Shown in pieces: positions 1 to 10,854 of a stretch of DNA of 64,000 nucleotides (the stretch's first letter is position 1; every line of letters starts with the position of its first letter). The notes beneath the pieces were generated by a model. The model searched no databases. It saw only the letters and a program-made list of their open reading frames with translations, and was not told where the DNA came from. Both the position numbers and the translations under genes were made by a program. The stretch comes from Glossina fuscipes (taxonomy: Eukaryota > Arthropoda > Insecta > Diptera > Glossinidae), in the NCBI RefSeq assembly GCF_014805625.2, contig NW_023998455.1:1166982-1230981 (forward strand). The letters are read 5' to 3'.

Positions 1-1690
1 TATGACATTAGAATGTCCGGATGGAGATCTTAAGAGGATCTATGGGAAGCTGCATTCTTTTCCCTGCACTTGTGCTGTCAGTTTGCGGACTGGAGTTTCA
101 CATCGTATAACACAGCGTCCATCGCGTCTTTCTTTTCGATCAGTGGAAAATCTACACTAAACCATCTTTAATCTTTGAATGTGAAAAATTTACCACTGGT
201 TGACAGCCTTGCTTCAGATTTGGGGAAAATTAGTTGTCGTGGCTGCAAACCAAGTAAGCCAGAATATGACTTCACAACGCACTCGGATGCTTGACCCTCG
301 TAAAAAGGTCCAGGGGCATAATGACGTATTAGCATTCGCTATTTATGCCAAACAGCTGAATACAAAAGCGAAAGCGAAGGTTTTCCTGCCGCCTGGCCTT
401 GCGTAGGCATCGTGTTGTCTAGAAGGAATGACATGAACTGATCACTTTTTTCTTCCAATTTTAAGTTCCAAGAACGCGATAACAACTGGAGGTGCCGCGA
501 TTGTGGCAATTTTCAACCCGTCTGCCATCGTTCGGGTACCATGAGATTAAACCTTTTCTAGACGGCTACCAATGTCACTCTACTCTAGAGATATCCGCGT
601 TAATAGCAAAGTTATCGTATAGTAAATGATTTCCACCTTTTTTCATCGAAGATGTGCCTAAAGCTATAATGCCTTGAAGGTCATATTGAAAAGTGAATAG
701 ATAATCTCCTTTAAATGCTTTTTCTAAAGATTGCAAAAGAGTCCTTTTCCTTCTTCTATTATCTTTAACTCTGTGCAGATTCTTCGTATTTATTTAAGAT
801 TAATGTCAACTTTTTCAAATCCTTAAATCACTTGGATTGATTTCTCTTTTTTTTATTTATTTTTTTTTAAATACGGATAATTCTATTTAATGGCACTGGA
901 GATTTTATTAATCTCTCTCTTCGTAGAGAGAAGGGCGTTATCACACCTCAATTATGTAAAGAATAACAAGGGTAAGTGATGCAATGTTATTTACTTTATC
1001 TTATACGTAAAGATCGCTGCAAACTATTTAAATTTTATCGCATTTCGCACATCATTGTCTTTTATAAATTTTTTAAAACAATTTAAAAAAATGAAAAACT
1101 TTTCTTTTTTTTTTTGTTAAATGTTTTCTATAACTGTTAAAAAAATCTCTTTAGTGATTTTTATGATACTGGGCAGATGTAGATCCTTATTTCAATTCTA
1201 ATTGTTGTCATCCTTAAAGACCTTTAATTAGTTGTAGCAGAGTAAATAATTTTTAAAGATATTTTAAAGGTAAATCTGAAAGGTAAAATAATAGATCTTA
1301 TAAAGCGATACTATCATGTATTAATAGTGTTCGAGTAACTATCAAAATGATCAGAAGCATTTTCCAACGTAAGCATTAGATTCTGCTTAACAAGTAAATT
1401 GGTGCATGACAAGAAATAAAGTAAAGGTCTGACACTAAAAGGAACGAGCGTTTCATAGGTCGTTCTTTTGAAGATCGATTGTGTACCAAAAGCTGAGACC
1501 TGTAAAAACCTGAACACCGTTCTACTTACTTTGGCTTTTAGTCATTCTAGATTTTCGCCAGTAAGTCCAACAATTGCGTGAGAGAAATTTTGACTGCATA
1601 GGACCACTTCAACTTCCTTCTCCTGACTTGCTCTACTTTCAGAATAAAAAGTCAATTTATAGTGACGAGCAAAAAACATGGAAAGTCAAG
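1..1690. other. No gene recognised
   Basis: AT-rich sequence. A 68-codon frame at 200-406 and short frames near the left edge are no longer than chance. T-rich stretch at 845-870. The first 540 bases are more GC-balanced and could be the edge of something outside the window, but no family is recognised. Confidence 0.5.
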
Positions 1691-1850
1691 CGTTCTCAGT
1701 TTCCGATGCATAGACATGTAGGCATTGTAGGGAGTTCTTTTATTGGCCTGCAGGTGATATCTTCATTTTTGCGAACAGGAGAACTACACAACTGTGCAGA
1801 CGGGTAGTTAGACAGACGGACATGCTTAGATACATTCCAAGCGAAGAACT
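1690..1850 (+). repeat. Family A-like fragment with GACA/GACG core
   Basis: Contains gcagacgggtag followed by gacagacggacatg and ttagatacattcc, the core arrangement of the dispersed family described at 9055. Diverged and incomplete. Confidence 0.4.
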
Positions 1851-2110
1851 TATATGGTTTATGAGGTTTTTGAAGCTTGCTTCTGTGCATTGTAACGGCA
1901 GGGAGAAAGCAATTCAATTTTGCTACATCACAATGTTGGGAAGAGGTGATCGTGCTTCGATTCCCCGCAAACTAAATCATACTTTAATTACGAGTGGCGA
2001 ATAGGCGAAGCTATAGTGAAGACACAGCTTTTTTCGATCGACAATAAGCCTCTCCGGCTGTTGCTGCGGCCCTCTATCTCTCTATCCCGACTTTTTCCGT
2101 AATCGTCACA
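1850..2110. other. No feature seen
   Basis: Unremarkable unique-looking sequence with a pyrimidine patch around 2075-2095. Confidence 0.4.
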
Positions 2111-2270
2111 CGGTTCAGTTCGCAGCGAATCAGTCTTTAATTACGATTGGTGTGCGATCGAGTAAGAGACATAACACTTGCTGACCTTTGGTCCTCTTCT
2201 TTCTGATCATCAACGTGTTACGCGTTTAGGGGACATTCCCCCAGCGGCTGGTTCGCTTTCAACCGCATGT
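2110..2270 (+). repeat. Dispersed repeat family K, copy 1
   Basis: Carries gacataacacttgctgacc, then ttctttctgatcatcaacgt, then gtttaggggacattccccc. The same order of blocks, diverged, occurs at 10740-10850 and 26930-27080, which defines a dispersed family of unknown class. Confidence 0.5.
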
Positions 2271-2570
2271 TTATTTAAAAGCTTAAACATTGGTTTCATC
2301 GCAGAAAGAGTAAATTAATAGAAACTATATACATATATATGCATTTAAGAATATTAAATGACTGCTTAATTCTGCCTCATTATGAATGCAAAGAATAAAC
2401 AACACACGAGAAGTCGTACAATATTTATGAGGAGCATAACGAAGGAAAATTTACAAATAAAAGCCTGCGATTAAAACTAAACATCACAGCTTGGGTGTTA
2501 TAGGTTATGTATTAAGGTTTACAAAAAGCTGTCTTAAAAGAATGTTGTTAAATAAGTGATAACTGAATAT
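2270..2570. other. No feature seen
   Basis: AT-rich, with a short TA/CATA block near 2328-2342. Confidence 0.4.
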
Positions 2571-3130
2571 GAAACTTTTTGTACCGTATACCGCTTTTGC
2601 ATATATTTAGTTCGTTCGGATATATGCAACCTCTAGAAGGACTTCAGATAGACCCATCTGTTATTACAACGAACGATGAAAGTCACTTTATGAAAAATTT
2701 TGAAAATCATTTCCCGAATCGGTCCTGTTTCCTTGTGTTCAACCTACAAGCCGCAACTTTGGAACTGACTTGTTTTGGCCCGAGGACAAAGGCTAATGAA
2801 AATGGTTCCCATTGCAGCACTTTTTCACCCTCTTACCATAAAACAGTTTGTTTTGAAAAATCGATATATGGTAGGGGGATGTAGGGTATTTGATAAGGTA
2901 TCTGTAGACTGTGCCAAACTATGGTATTTTTACTTATTTTGTACTGATTCCAAAATTGGCAACGAAGTTTCTGATGTTTGTCTGTCTGTCCGTCCACCAT
3001 GTAAAGGCCGCAACTTTTAAATGTTTTGATGAAATTTTGATACGTTGACGTGTTTTGACCTAAGAGCGGAAGCTATTGACAACTACCTCGACCATTTCCC
3101 ACCTAAGGCCTTGTTTTACAACGTCTTCGT
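2570..3130 (-). repeat. Family A element, reverse orientation
   Basis: Contains gtctgtctgtccgtcc at about 2979-2994 (reverse of the GACA core), ttttgatgaaattttgat, and gatgtagggtatttga, the reverse of the family's 5' end. Frames at 2579-2884 and 2775-3020 are shadows of the repeat. Confidence 0.65.
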
Positions 3131-3950
3131 CAATAACCATAGGTAGTATGCTATAGTGCTTTTATTTAATTGTATTTAATTTAATAATTTTTGTTCGTAG
3201 AGGAGCTCGATTTGCTATTTTTCTTCTTCTTCTTAGTATAAATGTACTTAGGGAAGCATTATTTTCAATAATTTATTTTGGCATATTTTCAAATTCTTGA
3301 TGTGCGTTGAAGTGCAGTTACTTCATACTGAACAGGCATACAATGTATTTGATTGAAGAATAACCAAACTTACATAAGAGTATATTATTTACAGTATTCA
3401 GTGTTCAGTATAGAATTTCTGTTTATTAATGGATGTAGCATTTTTATGGCAATGTTGTATTTGTTTTTGATAAGATGATTGCGGAAAGTAAACTTTTGCT
3501 ACTGTATAACTTTCAAGTGCTTAACGTGCTCATGACCTTGAATTGTTAAATGAAGTGAACGAAAGAAGCAAGAGTTTTGTTTTTTTTATTCGAATTGAAA
3601 AGATGACTTGTGCCTTATTAGCATTTGACTCAATTTTCCACTTATTTAGAAAATTGATTTTCATATTAATCGCAATTTGCAATTTGCTACCCATCTCAGG
3701 ATGCGATATCAACATTATCGGCGTATAACGTGTAACGCAAGAATCATTAAGTTTTAGGGAGTCACAAGAGAAAATCGAATATAAAAGTGGACTCGAAATT
3801 GATCCCTTCAGAATATCTGCGCGAATCGATAGTAATTCAGGAAATTTATCTGAAAGAGAAACGCAACAATGCCTTTAAAGCAAGAAACTTTGAATAAATT
3901 TAACGCCGAGCAGCGAGAACGCAAAAGAGACATCACTTTAATAAACAGAC
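3130..3950. other. No gene recognised
   Basis: AT-rich intergenic-type sequence with short frames only. Confidence 0.4.
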
Positions 3951-3959
3951 ATTATCTAA

Positions 3960-4345
3960 AAATGATGTCAACAGGTTCTCTAAGGTCAAAAAGAACTAAA
4001 CTAGTGAATTATTACGGCCTCAATGGCCATATGCGATCATTACACCAAATAGAGTCAAAAGATTGCCCAAAGTCAAAAGGAAGTCAGCTAATGGATAGTT
4101 TAGCCTCAGAGTTATCTTTAACATGCCGACCTATGCCGTAAGACTGCTAGTCAGACCATTATGTCAAGTAGAGTCAAAAGCTTTTTCAAGGTCAAAAGGA
4201 GCTAAGCCAATGGATCACTTAGTCTCAAGTTTATCTTTAAGATATCGACTTACGCGTATTACTCAGACCATTATGTCAAATAGCGTCAGAGGCCCTTCTA
4301 AGGTAAAGAAGAACTAAACCAGTGGACTGTTAAGTCCAAAAATTA
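3960..4345 (+). repeat. Tandem array, about 110-bp unit, 3-4 diverged copies
   Basis: A block of aggtcaaaa(g/a)ga(a/g)ctaa(a/g)cc(a)gtgga recurs at about 3983, 4071, 4190 and 4300, and cagaccattatgtcaa(g/a)ta recurs between. Spacings are 88-119 bp. The frames at 3869-4141 and 4123-4317 come from the array and are not genes. Confidence 0.75.
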
Positions 4346-5765
4346 TCTCTAGCGTGTGACGTAACTTTAGCCGTTTTCCATATATTTGGAAAATTTCGGA
4401 GTTTACTGAAACATTCAAATATTATTTTATCAATCCCAGCTTTCCCGAGTCCTGTTGAGAATCCTCTTTGATTGTGCACCCGCACGTGCAAATCACATGC
4501 GAATGATATAAGTAAGCGTCAGCGGAATTGGAAAATTGTCTTAGAGAAGTTTAAAAGGAATATAGATCCCCCGGCCGTTAAATAGAGCATCACTCGAGCA
4601 GCGTTTATCAGCTGAAACAAGTTATAGTTTCGAATTGGGAACTATTTTCGGATCTAAGCGCATAGAGAAAATATTCATGAAATTACTTGCACTTAAATAA
4701 ACAATTTCAATAGAATTTCTAGCATTATTCACTGATAATAAATGGTGTAAACAAATCTAAATAAAACAATAATAAGTAAACAAATAAATTCAACTGGAAT
4801 TTATATGCATTTTAGCTTAGCATAGCAAACAAAACGATTAAAGAATCAAATGATTTCTTCTTCTTGCTTTTCTTTGTCTTTCGAATTAAATTCATTTGAA
4901 TACATTCGAAGAGAAGAATATTCGTATGCCTGTATATATATATATATATATATAGCATGTGAGGGTCGCAGAGTTGAAAAGATTTTTGAAAAAAAAAAAA
5001 AAATTGTTTTTATTTATTTGTTTAGAAAGTAAGTAGGAAACCAAGGAAGATGCATTTCGATTGAGGTGGATTACGATTATGCGACGATGGGAGACAATCA
5101 GAACGCGATATTAAGGCGCTATATATGGCCTTTTGTTTGTTGTCTTTTGATCAAAATGTGATGAAATTTTCGGTACTATTTATGAGATAGATTTCAGTTG
5201 TTCATCCAGTGGCTAAATCATATCTAAGGTAGTTGATCTATTAAAGGGATATTGTTGTGGGCAGATCACATCTAAGGTAGTCAACAAAGATTATATATCA
5301 GTTTTTTTGCTCAATTTTTTTTCGTGATTAGAATAACAGCGAAGCGAGCTGGATAGATAAGTTTAATCATATCTTTTCGAAATTGGAAGCTTCTGAATAG
5401 CGTGTACATATTACGGTGATTACACGCCGAATGATTAACTCAAGATACTGCCTCCTTCCAATAGCGTCAGTAGAAATTGTAAGCTGATAAAATTTTTCTG
5501 ATAATGTCTGACATCGCTTTGGGGAGGCTGTCGAAAATGTACACTTTGAAAAGGTCTAAAAGTTGAAATTATTTTCCCAGTTAATGGACTTTCAACTTAA
5601 AAATTTCTCAACAATACACAATGAAATAACAAATCATACACAAAATAATAAAATTAATTTAATAAAAAATTTAGTTAATATAAGAATAATTAGAATACGG
5701 GAAGTGTGGCAACTTTGAAAACTGTGTAAAATAGGCGATCGCGGTCGTGCCGGACTCTACCAGCG
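4345..5765. other. AT-rich spacer with microsatellites
   Basis: (TA)n at 4933-4955 and a poly-A run at 4989-5002. The phrase catatctaaggtagttgatc at about 5220 is echoed by cacatctaaggtagtcaac at about 5267, a small direct repeat. No gene recognised. Confidence 0.5.
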
Positions 5766-5769
5766 GAGT

Positions 5770-6110
5770 TTGATATTTAAAGGCGATAGAGAGAGAGGAA
5801 CGTCTGAGGAAGAGCAAAGGAAGAAGGTGGGAAAGAGAGTGATAAGAGAGGGGAAAACCAGACAGACAAAAGGAGATTAAGAGGAAGGAAGAGAGAGAGG
5901 GAGAGAGACAGAGAGAAGGTAGGAACTAGGCAGGAAAACAAAGAGTAAGAGCGAGAGAGGGAGAGGAAGAAAGAGACAGAGAGAGAAAGAGAGAGGAGGG
6001 AAAAGGTAGGCAGCCTAAAAGTAGAGGAAGAGAGGCAAAGGGAGAAAGAGACAGAGAAAGAACGAAAGAAAGAAAGAGAGAGAGACAGGGAAGAAGCAAG
6101 GTATCAAAAT
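5770..6110 (+). repeat. Purine-rich (GA/GGAA) tract
   Basis: About 340 bp in which the plus strand is almost all A and G (gagaga, gaaaga, ggaaga units), ending about 80 bp beyond the 3' end of the minus-strand candidate gene. No coding content. Confidence 0.85.
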
Positions 6111-6192
6111 TAGAAAAGCTCCACGAAGATTTTGATGCAAATCTACGTCAAAGAAGATGCCTTTTGTATAGATAGCTTAGGAATGTATAGCT

Positions 6193-6566
6193 TCATATTC
6201 TTAAGGTGGTCTTTACCGATTCTTTCCTTTTGAGGTTAGGTCGCCTCATTTGCGATTTATTCAAGAGGCAACACTCGTTTTGAATGTATTGATAAGCAAT
6301 TGTTTGGACGTCTTCCAGTTCGTACATAACGTCACAGTAAAATGTAAAGGTGTAAGGAGGGTAACGAACAATGTACCTGAACACATGTGCACGTGATGAT
6401 GCAAGCATTTCTCGGAAATTGTCCATCTCTGAGTCCTTATTAGGTAGTATTTTAATCAACTCTTCAAACCGTGTGCCCAAAATATCGCGCTGATTAAAGA
6501 AGTGACGCCAAATAACCAGCGGCTGCATGGACTGCAGGAACCCTATATAATGTTCGCGAGCGAAGA
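6193..6566 (-). CDS. Unrecognised protein, 3' coding exon (candidate)
   Basis: A minus-strand frame open from an acceptor-like AG (6567-6568) to TGA at 6193-6195, about 124 codons. The product has balanced, non-repetitive composition with many aromatic and charged residues, for example WRHFFNQRDILG, HVFRYIVRYPPYTFTFYCDV and a basic tail with RRPNLKRKE. That is unlike the low-complexity shadow frames elsewhere in the window. Joined through an 83-bp intron (6567-6649) to the piece at 6650-6749, it gives a continuous reading across the junction. No family is recognised, no membrane segment or signal peptide is evident, and no AATAAA follows the stop closely. It may be the end of a real gene, or a decayed copy. 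The large purine tract at 5.8-6.1 kb lies just beyond its 3' end. Confidence 0.4.
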
Positions 6567-6649
6567 CTTTTTGGTCAGAATATCACTTTAAAAGACAGAA
6601 CTCGTGATTACCTCATTCAAAGTTCCTGCATTTGGTTAAGCTAATCAAC

Positions 6650-6749
6650 CCTGATCGCGTAGCTCTCCAAAATATTTCATAAAAGGGTGAATGCAATAAG
6701 TGTAGGTGCCAATGCCCGATTCATGCTTCTCGATCGTACTTTGAACATG
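6650..6749 (-). CDS. Unrecognised protein, upstream coding piece (candidate)
   Basis: This 100-bp stretch (33 codons plus one base) is open after a TAA at 6750-6752 and reads a protein-like segment containing GIGTYTYCIHPFMKYFGEL. The following GTTGAT could be a weak donor. Splicing to 6566 keeps the frame, making Val at the junction. The upstream boundary is unclear. AG acceptors that would keep the frame exist inside the piece, but the pyrimidine tract is poor. A frameshifted old gene copy is an equally good reading. Confidence 0.33.
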
Positions 6750-6759
6750 TTACTCTACA

Positions 6760-7850
6760 GCAATTTACAATTGAAAGATTTTTCATTCGATGGTAAGAAG
6801 AATGCATACCTTATCAACAGCTATAAGGTCTCTCTCTACTTGTTACAGTGAGTTTATAATCCACAACGTTATAGAGTAAATTCGATCGAGTTATCGAAAA
6901 CCAGAAACCCGTATCCACGTCGCTACAAACATGCACTATATAATTATGTCAATAAAAATTGTTTGACATTTTTGAAGTGTATCCTCCCAAGTTGAAAACA
7001 CAAGCTCCACAATCTAATCTCAAAAGAAAAAACCAAACAAATACCGTTACATAACCTTAAAAGAAGTCCCTACGAAAAAGAATCAAGTTCTGCTTCGTAT
7101 CATTTTCATTCCAGTAAAAGCACCTCAGAGAATTTATACCATACCACGACTTAATTTTCTATGTGAAATTTTATATTTCGCAGATTACAACTAAGGACAG
7201 CTGAGCACGTATTTTCTTTTATGAGCCTCAGTGCAAGCACATTTTTCGCTAATGGATAGATAGATATAAACAAAGAGACATTTTTTTTTCTTGTTTTTTT
7301 TTTTTTTTTCTGCTTCATGTAGTTAGAATATATTAAAAGACTTTCAAAAGTTTACGCATTTATTATATGATTTCATTTTAATGAAATTTTTATAATTTTT
7401 TTTTGTTTTTTCTTTCTGAAGCGAATAAAAAAAAGGAGGCTAGTTTAGTGACTAACTATAAAAATATTCCTTTCAACTTTTAAATGCATTTTTAATTTAT
7501 TTGTACTTGAAAGCATTGTGCACTGAAGTTAAATACAATTTTTATGACATTTCATTACTTAAAGGGGGAGATAAAATGGTTTCGCTCAATCAAATGTACA
7601 CATATCACGGAGATACTGAAAGATATACATGATACACGGCGTAGACTAATATGATCAAGAAGTCGTAAAACTATCTCATTGCTCGCATACTATGTTATGA
7701 ATTTGTTCCGGCAAATGAAACTGTTAAGCTATTGAGTAGAAATTTGTGCATAAGACTCGACGCCACAACAATCCATCGTATCACATTGCTTTACGCCGTC
7801 GATACTCGTTCACTAGAAATTTCCCTCATAACTACCTCCTATCCGCTAGT
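6760..7850. other. AT-rich spacer, no gene seen
   Basis: Poly-T runs at about 7283-7310 and 7397-7410. Minus-strand fragments just above 6760 might continue the candidate gene (a GATAAG|GTATGC donor-like site at about 6812) but do not join in frame. Confidence 0.35.
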
Positions 7851-8385
7851 GCTTACCGCGACCGCTGACGTAAATTCACGCCATTTTGAATTCCACTCCT
7901 GGTTGCTTTTGACGTGAGTTTTCGCCATTTCAAGTTCTATTCTTGGTTACCGTGGAAGTGAATTTACGCCATTTTAAGTTCTATCCCCCGCTATTGCTAA
8001 CTTGAATTGAGGCCATTTCAAATTCCACTCCTGGTTGCTGCTCTATTCCCGGCTGCCGCCAACAACATATTCCTGGCAACCGCTAATCTGAATTCACGCC
8101 ATTTCAGATTCTATCCCTGCTCGTCGCTGACGTGAATTTACGCCATTCAAAAATCTATTCCTCATTTTCACCGACGTGAATCCACTCCACTTCAAGTTCT
8201 ATTCCCGGTTGCCGCTAACCTGAATTCACGCCATTTCAAATTCCACTCCTGGTTGCTGCTCTATTCCCGGCTACCGCTAACCTGAATTCATGCCATTCAA
8301 AAATGTATTTCTGGTTGCCGTTGACATAAAGTCACGCCATTCTAAACTCTCTTCCCGGTTACCGCTGATGTGAATCTATGCCCCG
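7850..8385 (+). repeat. Minisatellite, about 45-50-bp unit, about ten copies
   Basis: The unit reads roughly ccgctgacgtgaattcacg then ccatttcaaattctattcc then cggttg. Cgccatt recurs at near 45-50-bp spacing from 7880 to 8340, with substitutions and occasional shortened units. The 61-codon frame at 7732-7917 is only partly inside and is not a gene. Confidence 0.85.
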
Positions 8386-8389
8386 CAAT

Positions 8390-9050
8390 TTCTGCTTCTG
8401 AGCTCGATATGCGCTTTCTTTCTATGGGACGCGCTAACATAGTCAAAGAAATCTGTCCCGATATTGAGATAATTGTGCTATATACAGAAGTATATCAACT
8501 ATTGTTACAATGTGAATATTATATGATACGATTCGTGCTTGTTAAGATTTTCCATAGTGTGTAAGAGTAGGAACCCTTGTAACAAAAGCCCTCTTATCAC
8601 ATTGAATAGAAATAAAAAAATTTGTTTTTCCGAGCCACATGTAGTAGCATAAGAGTAAATAAACTATGGACATGTGGTCTGCCATTTAACTACCTACAAA
8701 GCGAGGAAGCAAAACTTTTCTCATTGCTTTTTAAATAAGTTGCAGTTAATTCTTAACTTGAAAAGCTTATGTTGCTAACAAACCTTAAAGATGATGAGAG
8801 GCTAACGACGCAAAGTCAACTTCAGCCTCATTCTTCATTGGCCAGTAATTTTGTTGTTGTTATTGGCAATTTATTTATTTCATTATATATATTTAATAAA
8901 ACGTAATCACTTACGATATAGAAAGAAGCTTAGAGTTATTTATATTGTACTTTAAATATAAATTAATAGCATTAAGTATTGCAATTAACATTATACGTGA
9001 GTATGTGAATATGAGTAATTAAGAAATAAAAAAACAAATAAAAAAATAAG
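8390..9050. other. No gene recognised
   Basis: AT-rich, with a TTG/TTA block at about 8850-8890. Confidence 0.4.
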
Positions 9051-9054
9051 AGCG

Positions 9055-9450
9055 GACCCTGCCTTACCATTAAATGCTTTGTACCACTTCACTTAACACA
9101 GTTAGTCGTATACTGACTTATCAAAATTAGGCGAGAAAATTTAGTAAAAGAAGTTTTCGAAAATGTGGTCCGATCCGAACCATTTTCAATGTGACTCCAT
9201 CTTGTGTCAAAACCTATCGGTCTACCAAATCCCAGGAAAATATCTCAAAATTTATTAGATCGAACTCCAGAATGCACTATGGACAGATGACAGACAGGGG
9301 TAGATCGTTTCAGCAAGTCATTCGGAATCGATCGGTATAATAAAAGATAGATCTATCTGAAGTTTCACTCGGTATTGTATATATTCACACAAATTTAATG
9401 TACCCTGGTACAACAACAAGTGTATGGTATAGTGAAAAAAAATAATAATT
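9055..9450 (+). repeat. Family A element, well-preserved copy
   Basis: This copy shows the family order used throughout the window: a 5' part like accattaaatgctttgtacc; ccgatccgaaccattttcaa; atatctcaaaatttattag; a GACA-type core (gacagatgacagacagg); atcgatcggtataataaaag; a tract like tttcactcggtattgta; and ttaatgtaccctg near the end. The (GTCY)n core with a conserved neighbourhood matches published dipteran mini-me/Helentron-like elements. No protein is encoded. Confidence 0.75.
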
Positions 9451-10090
9451 TAATTAATATCGTAAAGCTTGAACTATTAACATGTGACCGAATCACAAAA
9501 GAAGGACAAACGATAATAATCGCTAGGGTTTATTGCAAACCACATGAAAGGAATTAAATAATTCATGACGACAATGATAGAACGGTAAATTAATAGAGTG
9601 CCTCCGCAAATGTTGTGGAGTGTTGACATTATTATCATCAAGTTTCAAAGAAACTGTCAATAAAAACGATGCGGAAGCAATGACAGGGACACTACTACCG
9701 CTGTCATAATTAGACCTTTTTATAAATAATTGAAAACGGCCTCCAACCAAATGTCACAAAAATATATGATTACTTTCAAAAACAAATGATAATTCGAGCG
9801 TTTTCAACACAATTAGCAATGTATTCAATTTGAGTAGTATCGCGTGCTGATTATCATCAACTGACAATTATCAGCAAATACTGATACTTCTACCGCAACT
9901 ACCTACGATTGATACAATTAGCGGCGCTAACGTTGCTGCCGTAACAATGAATTCTATAGCTAGCATGTATGCACACCTTTTACAACCTTTAGGTAGTTTC
10001 ACGTAGTGATGAAGGCTTTGCGAACGTACGGTTTAAGTCGATTAAAATGACGTAAGTTTACTGCATAGCCAAGTTTCCTCAGCGACGGAT
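9450..10090. other. No gene recognised
   Basis: Unique-looking sequence. A 75-codon minus frame at 9523-9750 has no recognisable features. Confidence 0.35.
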
Positions 10091-10560
10091 GTCCTTTCCT
10101 TACAGAGTCATCAAGACTGTCGAAGGTCGTCTGCGTGCAGACGTCCTCACCGCGTAATCAAGCTTCCTTTGAAGCCCAGGATGTAACCATATGGTTATGG
10201 AGGGGGCTGAAGATAATGAAGTGTAACAAGGTGCCTGGCATGCGCAAAGTTGCGCTTCTCCTAGTATTATAAATCCGGGGGGTAAATTGTTGAATGGCTT
10301 ACAAAGAACTACGAATAATTCGAATGCAAAGCTTCCTCTTATATATACCATGCAAGAAACGTCGGTAGAAGCTGGTATACACAACCATGCTTTAAACAAG
10401 TTGACAAATGGTTCTTTGCTTGAAATGGGTTCAACCAATGTGTGAGGCACTTCCCCTTGAGTGTGGCCGTTCAAAGGGTACTCGTGGCGGCTAGGGTAGC
10501 TCCAAAGGCCAGGGCATTAAATAATTAGATTAGAAAATAATTGGTAGGCCTCGCCCTGCC
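10090..10560. repeat. Dispersed repeat family J, copy 1
   Basis: The block ccttgagtgtggccgttc with gtactcgtggcggctag (about 10455-10490) recurs as gcttgagtgcggcccttcg with gtactcgtgatggttg at about 34695-34735. The 124-codon minus frame at 10100-10474 overlaps this GC-richer patch and may be a decayed part of the same element. No protein family is recognised. Confidence 0.45.
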
Positions 10561-10583
10561 AAAAGGAAAAGATTTGGACCAAA

Positions 10584-10602
10584 ACCAAACTTTCAGTTTG
10601 GT
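10584..10602. other. Short perfect inverted repeat
   Basis: ACCAAACT and AGTTTGGT separated by three bases form an 8-bp stem. Probably incidental. Confidence 0.3.
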
Positions 10603-10739
10603 ACTTTAGTTCTTCTCTCCTACAGGATTGTCTTGCAAGTCCGACTGACGAAAGTTCTATTTCTCTCATTACTTCGCCAATGGTTCTAGGAAACTCGTCT
10701 AATTAGGCTTCACATCAGGTGCAGACATTAACAGCTGAC

Positions 10740-10850
10740 ATTAACACACTTCAGCTAAGGCTACAACCTTTCCATATATCTTTCTCTCCCCACTTCTTTT
10801 TGATCATCACCGTACTTTACGTGTAGGTATAGGTCATCCTCTAAGTGACT
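10740..10850 (+). repeat. Dispersed repeat family K, copy 2
   Basis: Tttttgatcatcaccgtac followed by tacgtgtaggtataggtcat and cctctaagtgactgc aligns with the copy at 2110. It is followed directly by (TA)n at 10858-10877. Confidence 0.5.
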
Positions 10851-10854
10851 GCTT

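Noticed and set aside
10100..10474. 124-codon minus frame
   Set aside because: No recognised domain; overlaps a dispersed repeat. Kept only as a note under family J.
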